Source: Anaerolineae bacterium (GTDB lineage: Bacteria > Chloroflexota > Anaerolineae > Promineifilales > Promineifilaceae). From it: a stretch of DNA of 64,000 nucleotides. Position numbers and translations under genes: made by a program. Each line of letters starts with the position of its first letter. The stretch's first letter is position 1. The stretch is taken from assembly GCA_023382655.1 (NCBI GenBank), contig JAHDWK010000007.1:124001-188000 (forward strand). The letters run 5' to 3'. This document shows positions 32,360-41,090 of this stretch, in pieces. Below the pieces are notes generated by a model. That model saw nothing but the letters and a program-made list of their open reading frames with translations, was not told where the DNA came from and did no database searches.

Positions 32360-33583
32360 ATGAAAATCTGTATCTTGACGATTGGTACTCGTGGCGATGT
32401 GCAGCCTTACATTGCACTTGGATTGGGATTGAAAGCCGCCGGTCACGAAGTCACAATCGCGACGCTAGGCGAGTTCAAACCCCTTGTGAATGAATACGGT
32501 TTGTTTCATGACAGCCTGCGTGGGGACTTTCTCAAGGTTGCTCAATCAACCCTGGGGCAAACGGGTGGTAATCAACTTAAACGCATTCGGCAATACGTGG
32601 AAATGGCAAAGGATACACTTGCGGATGAGTGGGCAAGCGCTCAAAAAGCCGACGTGTTGATATATAACCCGGCGGCGATTGGCGGTTTCCATATTGCCGA
32701 GAAATTAAATATCCCCACTTTCGCCGCCTTTCCAGCACCACTTTACTCACCTACCAGAGAGTTTCCAAATCCGTTTTTGCCTTTCCGTCATCTGGGTCTT
32801 TTCAATAAACTGAGCCACAAAATCTTCGCCAAAATGGGACCAACCATGTATCGCACGCCGATTAAACAATTTCGCCAGGATGTACTCGGTCTGCCACCGG
32901 CAAAAGGGGAAAATTTATTGCGGGGCCAGCCAATCACAAAGTTGTATGCTTATAGTGAAGCGGTCGTTCCCAGACCGGCCGATTGGGACGAATCGTCGGT
33001 TGTGACGGGCTATTGGTTTTTGGATGCTCCGGCAAACTGGCAACCTGATCCGGAGTTAGTCAGGTTCCTCCAAGAAGGCTCGGCGCCAGTGTACATTGGT
33101 TTCGGAAGTATGTTCATGGGCGGTGGAAAACGAAAGACAGAAATTGCCTTAGAAGCCCTCAGAGTTGCCGGACAGCGCGGTATCCTGGCGACTGGCTGGG
33201 GTGGGTTGACAGGAGATAATACATCCAAAGAGATTTTTGTTTTGGATTCTGTGCCGCATGACTGGCTTTTTCCTAAAGTAGCGGCTATCGTACATCACGG
33301 CGGGGCGGGTACAACTGGAGCAGCATTGCGCGCGAGCAAACCACAGATTATTTGTCCATTTGTGGGCGATCAATTCTTTTGGGGACGCCGTATGGCGGAT
33401 TTGGGGGTTAGCCCGCGGCCAATTCCACAAATAAAATTGACGGCTGAAAGGTTGGCAGAGGCTATAATAGATGCAGTAACGAACACCAACTTACAGCAGC
33501 GTGCCTTATCCATTGGAGATACCATACGAGCAGAGAATGGAATTGAATGCGCAGTAAAACATATCCTGAGTAATGTGTATTGA
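32360..33583 (+). CDS. GT1-family (MGT/UGT-like) glycosyltransferase
   Basis: A 407-residue GT-B enzyme of the sterol/macrolide glucosyltransferase group. The N-terminus MKICILTIGTRGDVQPYIAL and the donor-site region (VHHGGAGTTGAALRASKPQI) are diagnostic: the His-His-Gly-Gly-Ala-Gly-Thr stretch binds the nucleotide-sugar phosphates. It would add sugar to a lipid or small hydrophobic acceptor. An AAAGGAT box precedes the ATG. The gene ends 15 nt before an integron attC-like site, as a gene cassette would. Confidence 0.92.
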   Translation: MKICILTIGTRGDVQPYIALGLGLKAAGHEVTIATLGEFKPLVNEYGLFHDSLRGDFLKVAQSTLGQTGGNQLKRIRQYVEMAKDTLADEWASAQKADVLIYNPAAIGGFHIAEKLNIPTFAAFPAPLYSPTREFPNPFLPFRHLGLFNKLSHKIFAKMGPTMYRTPIKQFRQDVLGLPPAKGENLLRGQPITKLYAYSEAVVPRPADWDESSVVTGYWFLDAPANWQPDPELVRFLQEGSAPVYIGFGSMFMGGGKRKTEIALEALRVAGQRGILATGWGGLTGDNTSKEIFVLDSVPHDWLFPKVAAIVHHGGAGTTGAALRASKPQIICPFVGDQFFWGRRMADLGVSPRPIPQIKLTAERLAEAIIDAVTNTNLQQRALSIGDTIRAENGIECAVKHILSNVY

Positions 33584-33597
33584 TAAATCCAAAACGC

Positions 33598-33725
33598 GCC
33601 TGACAAAGCGTGCACCTGACGTGTGGATTCTGCGGCATTTTCGAGCATTTTTCTGGCTTCGAGTTTTTCCTGCTCCCAAACATTTTCCTAGCCCACCCAC
33701 CAGCGGGTAACGCCAACCGTTGGGT
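33598..33725 (+). repeat. Integron attC-like recombination site
   Basis: The left end GCCTGACAAAGCGTGCACCT has an R''-like box (GCCTGAC, one change from RYYYAAC) followed 5 nt later by an L''-like box. The right end GCGGGTAACGCCAACC precedes GTTGGGT (33719-33725), a perfect R' box of the type GTTRRRY. The 128-bp length, the position 15 nt after a stop codon, and the spacing of boxes all fit an attC. No integrase gene is in the window. Confidence 0.6.
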
Positions 33726-33814
33726 GGCTCAGATAGGTTGCCCCCTTACAACATCGTGTATACTTCGACCTAACCCCAGGTAGCCTGAGTGGTGGTGTTA
33801 GAGGAATTTACAAC

Positions 33815-34816
33815 ATGACCCGTTCATTGAGCAGCCTCAATACAACGGCCGTATCGCGGCAGACAACACGAGTGCCCATCACCTTCACCTCCGAGAGTCA
33901 TACACTCGCAGGAACGCTGTATAAGCCAGCCGGTGACGGCCCCTTTCCCACGATCGTGGTACTGCACGGTGCAAACGCCGGCAAGCAAGACAACCCCCTG
34001 TATTTACATCTCGCTCAAGCCCTGAATGAGATCGGTGTTGCTGTCTATATCTATGATCGCCGGGACGAGGCTGCCCCTTGGAAAGAACGTGTCCACCCCG
34101 GGTATATGGCTCTTGGACGTGATGGACTTGCTGCTGTAGGTATGCTCAAGACACGCGATGATGTGGATGAAACACATATCGGCCTTTGGGGCGTCAGTCA
34201 GGGCGGATGGATAGCCCCAGCAGCTTTTGTGCAAAGCCCAGACGATATCGCCTTCATGATCCTGGTATCAAGCTCAGGCGTCGGCCCGGCAAGGCAGATG
34301 GTCTACGCCGTTCCCCAAGTGCTACGTGCGGTCGGCTATGACGAAGCAGTGGCCCAGGCAGGCGCACGCCTGCGCGAAACGGTTGACGGGTATTATCGGG
34401 GCGAGGTCACGCGCGAAGCTGCTCAGGCACATATTGATCAGTATAAGGATGAACCCTGGTTCGAGCATGTGTATATTGATGAGATTCTGCCTGAAGCTGT
34501 CGCCCAAACCGGCTGGGACAATGAGACACAATTTGATCCCGGGTCAGTATTCAGCCAGATTACCGTGCCCCTACTGCTACTCTACGGCGAGAACGATCCG
34601 TGGATTCCTGTAGGGGCAAGCATGGCTATCTGGCGCGACGCACTTGTACAAGCAGGCAATGACGATGTGGAGATTCACCGTGTCCCACGTACGGGCCATT
34701 TCATGTTGATTGATGAACCCGCATACGTTGATTATGGAGATATGCGTGATAGAAAATTTTCGCCCGTCTATACGCGACTGATACAGGATTTTGTCCGCCG
34801 TGTTATGGTCCGCTGA
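33815..34816 (+). CDS. Alpha/beta hydrolase (dienelactone-hydrolase/acyl-peptidase-like)
   Basis: A 333-residue serine hydrolase. The nucleophile elbow is GVSQGG (about residues 128-133), the catalytic Asp is in YGENDPWIPVGASM, and the His is in RTGHFM. The N-terminal strand FTSESHTLAGTLYKPAGDGP and HGANAGKQDN (oxyanion region) fit the DLH/S9-like branch. No signal peptide is seen. The ribosome site is AGAGGAA. It lies between the attC-like site and island element A and could be a gene cassette. The ester, lactone or peptide substrate is unknown. Confidence 0.88.
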   Translation: MTRSLSSLNTTAVSRQTTRVPITFTSESHTLAGTLYKPAGDGPFPTIVVLHGANAGKQDNPLYLHLAQALNEIGVAVYIYDRRDEAAPWKERVHPGYMALGRDGLAAVGMLKTRDDVDETHIGLWGVSQGGWIAPAAFVQSPDDIAFMILVSSSGVGPARQMVYAVPQVLRAVGYDEAVAQAGARLRETVDGYYRGEVTREAAQAHIDQYKDEPWFEHVYIDEILPEAVAQTGWDNETQFDPGSVFSQITVPLLLLYGENDPWIPVGASMAIWRDALVQAGNDDVEIHRVPRTGHFMLIDEPAYVDYGDMRDRKFSPVYTRLIQDFVRRVMVR

Positions 34817-34919
34817 AGCTGGAAAGCAAGGGGCGGTTGGTGCATCATGGTCACGTTTCCGATCGACGTGAGTACGATTCAACGATAGGGTCTGGTCCTG
34901 CCAACTCCCACGTTTGGGA

Positions 34920-35003
34920 TTCACGGCCGTATCCCCCACTCCCCTACCCAATTCACACCATCCCCAAGCAATGCGGGCGCGGTGGGACATCGGCCAGAGC
35001 AAG
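34920..35003. repeat. 84-bp island element, copy A
   Basis: TTCACGGCCGTATCCCCCAC at the left, GGTGGGACATCGGCCAGAGC near the right. It is nearly identical to copy B at 36019 over its whole length. It lies in the 625-bp non-coding stretch between the hydrolase and XRE genes. Apart from the gene relic at 35067, I see nothing else there. Confidence 0.8.
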
Positions 35004-35066
35004 AGCATTTTATTGGCTGCTGTGTCATGGTTTCATCCACTGGTTGCGATAGATTTCCACGCCCTT

Positions 35067-35180
35067 TATAATCGGCTTCATTATTGTTGCCGGCAGTCGG
35101 GACAGCTACATGATGCGGAAAATCACGATACAGTCACGCATCAAGATGGGGAACTGGCATTGTACGGCCGTAAACTATAA
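35067..35180 (+). pseudogene. Relic of a gene start, copy 2
   Basis: TATAATCGGC at 35067, then after the same 7-nt spacing as copy 1 an ATT where copy 1 has ATG. It continues IIVAGSRDSYMMRK and a frame that drifts without further homology. It matches copy 1 at DNA level over GACAGCTACATGATGC and the TATAATCGGC box. Confidence 0.4.
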
Positions 35181-35441
35181 GCGCAGCCCGCAGCCCATGA
35201 TACGTCTGATGTTTGTGCCTGATGATCTCCCACACCTTTCATTTCCTAAATTGGTATAGGGATGTCATAAAGATGACGGGTTTATGACGTTGTAATTTAC
35301 CTTTCCAGGTGCCATAATGCCGTAAACAAATGCTTGTTGAGCGGTTTGGAATAAGGTAATAAGCGTAACATTCAGCGGCTACCTAGATGCTTATCGTCAA
35401 CTATTCATTTATTATTGATTGATCAGCTTACTGGAGATTCT

Positions 35442-35909
35442 ATGAAAAATAAAATTGATTCAGACAAAATAAGGCTGTGGCGTAAGGAACGCTACTGGTC
35501 CCAAGAACAAGTTGCCGAAAAGGCGGGCATTAGCCTGCGTACTATTCAAAGATTGGAAAATGGCGGATCGGCATCCTATGATTCGGCCGTTTCCCTGGCG
35601 AATGTGTTTGAAGTGGATGTCAACGATTTTTTAATTGAAGATGGACAATTCGAAAATTCAGTTGAAAAACAAAAATCTAAAAGTTTGATGGGGCTTAAAA
35701 TGTCGTTTGGCATTCACGCGGCGGGTTTCGTGATAGGCATGGTCACACTGTTGCTCATTGACCTGGCAGATAATCCATCCGAGTGGTCGCTCATTTGGCC
35801 GATTGCTTTTTTGGTTATTGGCATTGTTTCTCATGGTGCGGTGGTTTACATGGTTGAATTTATTGAAAAGATGAAAAGGGAAATTCGCAATTTAGAATCA
35901 GCCGGGTAA
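35442..35909 (+). CDS. XRE-type helix-turn-helix regulator with two transmembrane helices
   Basis: A 155-residue protein. Residues about 8-58 are an XRE/Cro helix-turn-helix (LWRKERYWSQEQVAEKAGIS, then RTIQRLENGGSAS). Residues about 90-145 hold two hydrophobic segments (IHAAGFVIGMVTLLLI and WPIAFLVIGIVSHGAVVYM) of the 2TM kind. The tail is charged. It is thus a membrane-tethered DNA-binding protein. The preferred start at 35442 has TGGAG 8 nt ahead; an in-frame ATG lies 9 codons upstream. It may be the island's own regulator. Confidence 0.85.
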   Translation: MKNKIDSDKIRLWRKERYWSQEQVAEKAGISLRTIQRLENGGSASYDSAVSLANVFEVDVNDFLIEDGQFENSVEKQKSKSLMGLKMSFGIHAAGFVIGMVTLLLIDLADNPSEWSLIWPIAFLVIGIVSHGAVVYMVEFIEKMKREIRNLESAG

Positions 35910-36018
35910 ACTTGCGGAAACAATGTCTGGCTAAAAATTTAATAGTTCAAATAAGACGCTACGGCAAAACTGCCCTGGCGTTTTTGATTTTTGGGAATAT
36001 TGTGTTTGATAATGAAGG

Positions 36019-36101
36019 TTCACGGCCGTACCTCCCACTCCCCTACCCAATTCACACATCCCCAAGCGATGCTGACGCGGTGGGACATCGGCCAGAGCAA
36101 G
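36019..36101. repeat. 84-bp island element, copy B
   Basis: Differs from copy A by about eight substitutions or single-base indels over 84 bp. It lies 110 bp after the XRE gene in a 389-bp stretch without a gene; the rest of that stretch shows no recognisable feature. Confidence 0.8.
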
Positions 36102-36298
36102 GGGGTTTGGCGTCTATCGTTAGTTTTGGGGTGGGCTGGAAACTCTTTCCGGCCAATAATCCGCAATGAGAAAGCCCAAAAGACACGCAGGTTAAGATGA
36201 ATTTCGGGGCGTTTACTCCGTATTCATGCACCATAATAAGTGATAGGTGCGCTGCCAATCCAAATCATTGTTAGAGATTCTAAGGGAGAATGAAATTC

Positions 36299-37051
36299 AT
36301 GGAGACTGAAGAAACGGGAGAGACCCAAAGCAGGCCGGGCATCCCGATTTATATTGACGACAGCCAACCAGAAATTGATGATCCTGCTAACTTATCCAAC
36401 AATAGCTATTGGTTTCCAGCCAATAACATCTCGATAAAACTTGCGACATGCCTGGAGTCCATACGTGATATCGAAAGGCTTCTGGCAGTTTTGGTTGAAC
36501 AAGACAACCCATCATCTGACAAACGGATCGTGAAACTAATGGCCACCCCTCTTTACAGCCTCGCTTCTGGCGTGAGAGATCTGTTCAACGATTTACAGGG
36601 AAATGCCAAAGAATACGCGCAAATAAAGGACAAGCAAAAGCGGCAAATCAATAGAAGGCTTCCAGAATATTTAAGAGCTGTTCCGTTGCAAGATGGTGAT
36701 TTGCGAACCATCCGCGATAAGATCAGTTCTCACGTTGACAAGGACGTTTTTACAGGCAACCCAAGAAGAATATGGGAACTCGTTGATCTTGACGTACAAC
36801 TCGAATGGCTTCGGACTATCATAGATGAATTGATGTTTCTCTTATCGCTAGACGCCTACGCCTGGACACGTGATAGTGGCGACCCTGCAATTTTTCGGCT
36901 CATGTCGGTGGATGGTGTCCAAGTTGATTTGAATCTTGAAGAGTACCTTATCTTAGATGTAACGATGGTGAAGTCACCAAAGTATTATATCTCAACCAAG
37001 ATTCAGGAAATTGCTACCCTTTACAAAAGGATCAAATCAAAACGCGGCTAA
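36299..37051 (+). CDS. Uncharacterised protein with a possible HEPN-type R-x5-H motif
   Basis: A 250-residue soluble protein that I do not recognise. It is predicted mostly helical between residues about 45 and 190 (IKLATCLESIRDIERLLAVL, EWLRTIIDELMFLLSLDAYA), then a beta strand-rich end. RDKISSH (R142 to H148 counted from the first ATG) has the R-x4-6-H spacing found in HEPN RNases, but one short motif is weak evidence. The ATG at 36299 has an AGGGAG box at proper distance; one at 36290 is too close. Codon use is AT-richer than flanking core genes. Confidence 0.7.
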   Translation: METEETGETQSRPGIPIYIDDSQPEIDDPANLSNNSYWFPANNISIKLATCLESIRDIERLLAVLVEQDNPSSDKRIVKLMATPLYSLASGVRDLFNDLQGNAKEYAQIKDKQKRQINRRLPEYLRAVPLQDGDLRTIRDKISSHVDKDVFTGNPRRIWELVDLDVQLEWLRTIIDELMFLLSLDAYAWTRDSGDPAIFRLMSVDGVQVDLNLEEYLILDVTMVKSPKYYISTKIQEIATLYKRIKSKRG

Positions 37052-37097
37052 CTCTGCTGTGGCCCGTCTTCAAGACCGTGCCACCCCGCCTTTAGCG

Positions 37098-37160
37098 TTC
37101 ACGGCCGTACTCCCCTCTCCTTCTCCTCCCTCCCCCATCTCCACACCCAAACGCCGCCGC
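37098..37160. repeat. Degenerate copy D of the island element
   Basis: TTCACGGCCGTACTCCCCTC followed by pyrimidine-rich sequence, like the left half of copies A-C. The right half is lost. It marks the end of the island, just before the haemoglobin gene. Confidence 0.45.
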
Positions 37161-37244
37161 TCACCATGATCCAGGTCACGGCCGTTGCCCATCCCCCTTC
37201 CCCTCTGTACAATGCCCGCCAATCAAACCAACAAGGATGTATGC

Positions 37245-37679
37245 ATGCCTGAAGAAATTTACACCCCCCCCGGCGGGCCGCCCCGAGTGCCGCCGCTCAG
37301 CCCGGAGATTTACGGCCGTATGGGGGAAGCCAATATCGTCCTGATGATCGCCGACTTTTATGGCGAGTTAGAACAATCGGCCATTCGCGGTATGTTCCCG
37401 GCCGATATGGCCGCTTCGGCCGAGAGATCAGCCGCCTTTTTTGTGGGGCTGCTCGGTGGGCCGCCGCTTTACCATATGCGCTATGGCAACCCCATGATGC
37501 GCGCCCGCCACATGCCCTTCCCCATTGACGAAACCGCCCGCCAGGAATGGCTGGCCTGCTTCCACCGCACCCTGGATCGCGCCATCGTCCAATACGACTT
37601 CCCCGCCGAACACCTGCCCACCTTCCGCGCTTTCCTGGAAGGGTTTTCCGGCTGGATGGTGAATAAGCAAAGACCCTAA
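37245..37679 (+). CDS. Truncated haemoglobin (bacterial-type globin)
   Basis: A 144-residue haem protein for oxygen or NO chemistry. The 2-on-2 globin landmarks are present. They include MGEANIVLMIADFYGELEQS, FFVGLLGGPPLYHMRYGNPM (F-helix His region) and RARHMPFPIDETARQEWLAC with the proximal His. The pattern fits group II (TrHbO-like). The ATG at 37245 is preceded by AAGGA; in-frame ATGs upstream lack one. It ends inside a hairpin repeat. Confidence 0.88.
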   Translation: MPEEIYTPPGGPPRVPPLSPEIYGRMGEANIVLMIADFYGELEQSAIRGMFPADMAASAERSAAFFVGLLGGPPLYHMRYGNPMMRARHMPFPIDETARQEWLACFHRTLDRAIVQYDFPAEHLPTFRAFLEGFSGWMVNKQRP

Positions 37680-37704
37680 GGGTTTTCAGAAACCCTTAGG
37701 GTCT
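37671..37704. terminator. Hairpin between globin and amidohydrolase genes
   Basis: AGACCCTAAGGGTTT (37671-37685) and AAACCCTTAGGGTCT (37690-37704) are perfect arms around a 4-nt loop. It is followed by Cs, not Ts, so termination is doubtful. A sister hairpin is at 41091. Confidence 0.5.
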
Positions 37705-37713
37705 CCCCCCAAA

Positions 37714-38556
37714 ATGAACGAGACATTACCCATTGCCCTCATTCTGCCCCACGGTGGGCTGGCGATTCCGCCGGAATTACACGGCCGTGTGGCCCTCACC
37801 CCCGCCCAAATTTTCAACGAAGCCGATGTTTACGTAGACGACATTTTTGACTTTCGGGAGCGGGTGCTGGTCTATGAAACATTTGGCTACGGCCGTGCCC
37901 TGCTGGATATGAACCGCCCCGCCGATTCGCAGTTACACCACCGGAATGGGGACGGCGTGGTTAAACGGATGACCAGCTACGGCACGGCCGTTTACCATCC
38001 CCGGCTGCAACCAGACCCCGAATTGGAGCAATATCTCATCCACCACTACTGGCAGCCCTGGCATGACCGTCTGACCGAAATTGAACACGACCCGCGCATT
38101 AAACTGGTGATTGATTGCCACAGCATGGCCGCCGTTGGCCCCACCACCTATGATGATCCGGCCCGATTACGGCCGCGCCTGCAAACAGCCAACCTGGGCG
38201 ATTATCGCGGCGAGTTATATCCACCACGCGGCCGACTGTCCGCGCCGCCAGACGTTACCCGTTTCCTGGCGGAAACATTGGGCAAACTGCTGGCGGATGG
38301 GCCGATATGGGCCGAGGTGGGGGCGGACACGGCCGTGAACCAACCCTTCTGGGGCGGCTGGAACCTGTGGGCGCACGGCCATCCCCGGCAGCCCTGGATC
38401 ATGATTGAACTCAACCGCGCCCTGTATATCGGCCATCAGGATGGCGACAGCCCCATTGTGCCGCCCGACCCGGCCCGGATAGCTTTACTGCGCGAGAAAG
38501 TGTGGGCAGGTATTACGGCCGTGACCAACTACTGGCTGCACCAATCTCGTTCATAG
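37714..38556 (+). CDS. N-formylglutamate amidohydrolase family protein
   Basis: Hydrolyses N-formyl-glutamate or related N-acyl amino acids and depends on zinc. Over 280 residues the family motifs are ILPHGGLAIPPELHG (first metal His), LLDMNRPADSQLHH, VIDCHSMAAVGP (Asp/His ligands) and the C-terminal IMIELNRALYIG. No histidine-degradation genes are adjacent, so the true substrate may differ. Its last 75 codons and stop are duplicated 5 kb away at 43411 with a small number of changes, showing a recent partial copy. Confidence 0.88.
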   Translation: MNETLPIALILPHGGLAIPPELHGRVALTPAQIFNEADVYVDDIFDFRERVLVYETFGYGRALLDMNRPADSQLHHRNGDGVVKRMTSYGTAVYHPRLQPDPELEQYLIHHYWQPWHDRLTEIEHDPRIKLVIDCHSMAAVGPTTYDDPARLRPRLQTANLGDYRGELYPPRGRLSAPPDVTRFLAETLGKLLADGPIWAEVGADTAVNQPFWGGWNLWAHGHPRQPWIMIELNRALYIGHQDGDSPIVPPDPARIALLREKVWAGITAVTNYWLHQSRS

Positions 38557-38617
38557 CAGGCGCTTCATCGTCACTGGCACGGCCGTGCCCCTTCACCCAC
38601 ATCATATGCACCACCGG

Positions 38618-39247
38618 TCAGACCAGATGATGCTGCACGGCCAACGCCGTGGCCTCGGTACGGCTGCCCACCCCCAGCTTGGAAAGAATGCTGCTGACGT
38701 GAAACTTGATCGTGGACTGGCTGACCACCAGTTTGTCGGCGATCTCACCATTGTTTAGCCCCTGTACCACCAATGCCAGCACCTCCAATTCGCGGGGCGT
38801 CAGGTCAAAGTGCGGTGTGGGCGGCCTGGTAGTGGCCTGAATGAGGGCCTGCGTGGCTTCCGGCGCCAGGGTGGGGCGTCCAGTATGGGCAGCGCGAATG
38901 GCATCGGCCAATTCATCCGCGGAGATATTTTTCAGCAGATAGCCAATAGCCCCCGCCTGCAACACTCCCTGCACCAACTCCTCTTCACGGAAACTGGTAA
39001 GCGCCACCACCTGCACATTTGGACAGTTCTGTTTGATAGCTCTGGTAGTGGCCGCGCCGTCCATTTCTGGCATCACCAGGTCCATGAGCACAACGTGCGG
39101 CCGTTTCTCCTGGCAAAGTTGCAACGCCTCTACACCGCTGCCCGCTTCGGCGACCAGTTCCAGGTCGTCGTAAACCAGCAGAAAGGCCGCCAGACCACTA
39201 CGCACAACAGCGTGGTCGTCAACAATCATAACACGAATGGGTCCCAT
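38618..39247 (-). CDS. NarL/LuxR-type response regulator
   Basis: A 209-residue two-component regulator. The receiver has D10-D11, the phospho-acceptor Asp in VVLMDLVMPEMDG (D55), Thr in VALTSFREEE, and Lys in YLLKNIS. The C-terminal helix-turn-helix (TPRELEVLALVVQGLNNGEI, then VSQSTIKFHVSSILSKLGV) binds DNA. It lies 41 bp downstream of the HisKA_3 kinase gene on the same strand and is its evident partner. Confidence 0.95.
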   Translation of the reverse strand: MGPIRVMIVDDHAVVRSGLAAFLLVYDDLELVAEAGSGVEALQLCQEKRPHVVLMDLVMPEMDGAATTRAIKQNCPNVQVVALTSFREEELVQGVLQAGAIGYLLKNISADELADAIRAAHTGRPTLAPEATQALIQATTRPPTPHFDLTPRELEVLALVVQGLNNGEIADKLVVSQSTIKFHVSSILSKLGVGSRTEATALAVQHHLV

Positions 39248-39287
39248 AGTTTCCTCACAAACATCTGATAAAAAGCTACCCGGCGCT

Positions 39288-40994
39288 CTATTCGCAGGCC
39301 TCTACCTGTATGGTGGTGCCGGCGCCAATGACGCTCTCGACGGAGAGGGCAGCGCCGATTCTGGCAGCGCGTTCACGCATGATACCCAGGCCCAGCGAGC
39401 TAACACTGGTCACCGTGGGATCAAAACCGCGCCCATCGTCGGTGATGGACAGGACGACACAATCGGGCAAAAAACGCAAGGTAACGACCACCTGCCGGGC
39501 GCCGGCGTGTTTAACGACGTTGTTCAGCGCTTCCTGAGCAATGCGGTAAAGGGCGACCTGGATATCGGGGGGTAACGGCCGTTGCTCTTCCCCCTCCACC
39601 GTCACCGTTACCTGCAAACGAGAGCGGCCGATCACCACCACCGCCAATTGTTGCAGCAGTTCATCCAGGCGACTCTCCGCCAGCGTTGCCGGGCGCAGTT
39701 CCAGCAGCAAGGTCCGCATCTCGGCCAGCGCCCCCCGCGTCAATTCCCGCAGTTCCAGCAGCTTGGCCTGCCCCATCTCCGGGCTGCGCTGCCAGATACG
39801 CGGCAGCACGTCAGCAATCAGGCTGGCAGAAAAGAGCGTTTGGGTCACCGCATCGTGCAGTTCCCGCGCCAACCGGGTGCGTTCTGAGGCCACGGCCACT
39901 TCCTCGGCCTGCATTCGTAGCCGGGCATTGTCAATTGCCAGCGCCGCCTGTTCGCCCAGGGCCATAGCCAGGTCAATCGTTTCCTGGCTAAAAGAACGTG
40001 GGGTGGCAAAGTAAAAAGCCAGACTGCCATACACCTGGTTGGCCACGACCAGCGGCACAGCCAGATAAGCAGGATATGCCGCCACCAGCGTCGCCCGCCA
40101 GCAGCGAACGCGCGGATCCAGGTTGTCATCCACCGTCGGGGCCAACACCGGTGGACTTTCGTTGGAAATGACTACCGGTTCGCGGTTTAGGATGCGCTCA
40201 TCAGCGTGGCTGGAGAGTAGTGGGAAACCGGTAATGTCTTGTAGCGATTCCGGCAGGCCATAACTGGCTTCAATGTGTACAAACGCCTGCCGGTAATCAA
40301 TGTGGTGCAGCGTGCAAATGGCCGCCTCCATCAGTTGGCTGGCCTGGAAAACAATGTAGTTCAGAATTTCCGGCAAGGGGCGGCTGGAATTTAAGACGCG
40401 CAGAATATCGCGCAAACTCTCGGCTACCGCCTGCCGCTGCTCAATTTCCTGGGTACGCTCCTGCACCCGCTGTTCCAGGTCTACATTGATTTGCGCCAAC
40501 GTTTCCTGCGCCTGTTTTTGTGCCGCCATGTTCCTGCGCAGATTGGCCTCGCTTTCTTGCAAGGCAGCCAGCGTTTCTTGCAGTTGTTGTGTGACCTGCA
40601 TTTGCCCAGTGACATCCAGGCTGACACCTAACGCCGCCACCACTTCCCCATTGATTTCCAGCGGTACCAGGACTACATCCCAATAAGAGACGATGCCTCC
40701 GCTTTCCAGACGAATGCCCTCCCGGCGCACCATTTGCCTGGCAAAAACGGGGGCAAAGAGAGGCTTAATCACCTCTTCTGTGCCTGGTTCCAGGTCAAAA
40801 AGGGAAACACCGGGAACCACATCACCGGTGGTGGAAGGGGTATAACGTTCGATAAATTCAGCCCAGGTGGGGTTGCAGCGGATGAGGCGGAAGTTGCGGT
40901 CAATTACGGCCGTGCCCATCGGCAACTGTTCAAAGAGATAGGGCAACAACTTCTCAGGCTCCTGGTCAAAGAGTTCGTACAAGCCTTTCTCCAT
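39288..40994 (-). CDS. PAS-GAF sensor histidine kinase (HisKA_3, NarX/LiaS type)
   Basis: A soluble kinase of 568 residues from the preferred ATG. A PAS domain (about 20-135, MGTAVIDRNFRLIRCNPTWA) is followed by a coiled coil (to about 200) and a GAF domain (about 215-365). The HisKA_3 box is RLARELHDAVTQTLFSASLI with the phospho-His. The ATPase end has YRIAQEALNNVVKHA and ITDDGRGFDP. No transmembrane helix is seen, so it senses an internal signal. An upstream ATG at 41057 extends it by 21 less typical residues. It pairs with the regulator gene that follows. Confidence 0.93.
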   Translation of the reverse strand: MEKGLYELFDQEPEKLLPYLFEQLPMGTAVIDRNFRLIRCNPTWAEFIERYTPSTTGDVVPGVSLFDLEPGTEEVIKPLFAPVFARQMVRREGIRLESGGIVSYWDVVLVPLEINGEVVAALGVSLDVTGQMQVTQQLQETLAALQESEANLRRNMAAQKQAQETLAQINVDLEQRVQERTQEIEQRQAVAESLRDILRVLNSSRPLPEILNYIVFQASQLMEAAICTLHHIDYRQAFVHIEASYGLPESLQDITGFPLLSSHADERILNREPVVISNESPPVLAPTVDDNLDPRVRCWRATLVAAYPAYLAVPLVVANQVYGSLAFYFATPRSFSQETIDLAMALGEQAALAIDNARLRMQAEEVAVASERTRLARELHDAVTQTLFSASLIADVLPRIWQRSPEMGQAKLLELRELTRGALAEMRTLLLELRPATLAESRLDELLQQLAVVVIGRSRLQVTVTVEGEEQRPLPPDIQVALYRIAQEALNNVVKHAGARQVVVTLRFLPDCVVLSITDDGRGFDPTVTSVSSLGLGIMRERAARIGAALSVESVIGAGTTIQVEACE

Positions 40995-41090
40995 TTCACT
41001 CTTGATTGTACGGGCGAATGGCAGCCGCCAACATTGACAAAACTCACTGTTAGGCATAGATAAACGCCATCACCCATCAGGCAGCCAGAA

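Noticed and set aside
31746-37051. Integron integrase near the attC-like site
   Set aside because: No tyrosine-recombinase motifs are found in any frame of the island or the rest of the window.
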